This document shows positions 63,759-64,000 of a stretch of 64,000 bases of DNA, piece after piece; within the stretch, counting starts at the first letter, position 1, and the number at the start of each line of letters is the position of its first letter. The DNA is from Streptomyces sp. ICC1. Its GTDB lineage: Bacteria; Actinomycetota; Actinomycetes; Streptomycetales; Streptomycetaceae. The notes below the pieces were generated by a model. It had not been told where the DNA came from, did no database searches, and saw only the letters and a list, made by a program, of their open reading frames with translations. Where the stretch lies: assembly GCF_003287935.1 (NCBI RefSeq), contig NZ_CP030287.1, forward strand, positions 1,240,001 through 1,304,000, written 5' to 3'. The position numbers were made by a program, and so were the translations under genes.

Positions 63759-64000
63759 AGCGGGCCGTACTCTTCGACCTCGACGGGGTCCTCCTCGACA
63801 GCCGCACCGCGCAACTCGCCACGCTGGCAGGCTTCGCGACCTCGGCTCTCGACCACCGCGTCACCACCGACGGCCTCCCCGCCGGAGCCCTGACCAGGCC
63901 ACGCGAGCAGGTATTGGCCGAACTCGGCCTGAACGGGGTGATCAACGAGGACGGCTGGGACGCGGCCACCGCAACGGCCGGTCTCCACACCGAGACCTTC
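63755..64000 (+). CDS. HAD-superfamily phosphatase, N-terminal part (cut by window end)
   Basis: Starts with AVLFDLDGVLLDSRTAQ, the nucleophile motif DxDG(V) of beta-phosphoglucomutase/phosphatase-type HAD enzymes, followed by the helical cap. Only 82 codons are inside the window. GTG 63755 overlaps the previous stop. In this operon it is likely to remove a phosphate from a nucleotide-type intermediate. Confidence 0.8.
   Translation, partial: MKRAVLFDLDGVLLDSRTAQLATLAGFATSALDHRVTTDGLPAGALTRPREQVLAELGLNGVINEDGWDAATATAGLHTETF

Overview
This window is high-GC actinobacterial chromosome, almost certainly Streptomyces. Third-codon-position GC is extreme, GTG starts and 4-nt stop/start overlaps (GTGA, ATGA) are common, Tat-type signal peptides recur, and the order of the conserved genes follows the S. 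coelicolor neighbourhood that I recall as SCO6041 down to SCO5998. No rRNA, tRNA, CRISPR array, transposase or integrase was seen.

Positions 1-16,700 hold core metabolism. There is an S33-type peptidase, then heme genes of the coproporphyrin-dependent route (hemQ, hemG and hemE, all on the minus strand) interrupted by a DUF4349 lipoprotein and a CoA-disulfide-reductase-like flavoprotein. These are followed by a DUF3000 protein, a LuxR-type response regulator, ribonuclease D, a diiron (EX28DEXRH) ferritin-like protein, and a fadA-fadB beta-oxidation operon.

Positions 15,600-26,100 hold a cell-wall glycopolymer (teichoic acid) cluster. It encodes a TagC-like beta-propeller protein, a CDP-alditol phosphotransferase, a fused ribitol-phosphate cytidylyltransferase/SDR reductase, an SGNH hydrolase, an Ig-like protein, a GT2 glycosyltransferase, a second propeller-like protein and an LCP ligase. 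Precursor, polymer, decoration and attachment to peptidoglycan can all be read from this set.

Positions 26,100-47,100 hold a GNAT, an APC permease, dxs, the xylose ABC operon xylF-xylG-xylH with the ROK regulator rok7B7, a magnesium block (leader peptide, mgtA, mgtC), the N-acetylglucosamine/chitobiose ABC operon ngcE-ngcF-ngcG with a DasR-like site over its promoter, aconitase with an iron-box-like site, and a LacI regulator. Positions 47,100-51,200 carry a Tat-exported amidohydrolase and a MurA-like enzyme fused to an N-terminal XRE DNA-binding domain.

From about 51,300 to the end the content is accessory. A mobilisation module comes first: a DUF3631 ATPase, a 550-bp noncoding block with two ~140-bp direct repeats and three large dyads, a DUF2637 membrane protein, MobC, a relaxase and a ParB-like protein, closed by a strong hairpin terminator. 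Next is a minus-strand regulator/GNAT/zinc-ribbon unit, and divergent from it a tightly overlapping plus-strand operon encoding an AspH-like 2-oxoglutarate oxygenase, a nucleotidyltransferase, a LOG-type phosphoribohydrolase, an OPRT-like phosphoribosyltransferase and a HAD phosphatase cut by the window end. I do not recognise this operon as a described pathway. It looks like a small nucleobase/nucleotide-processing system and is the best candidate here for something new.
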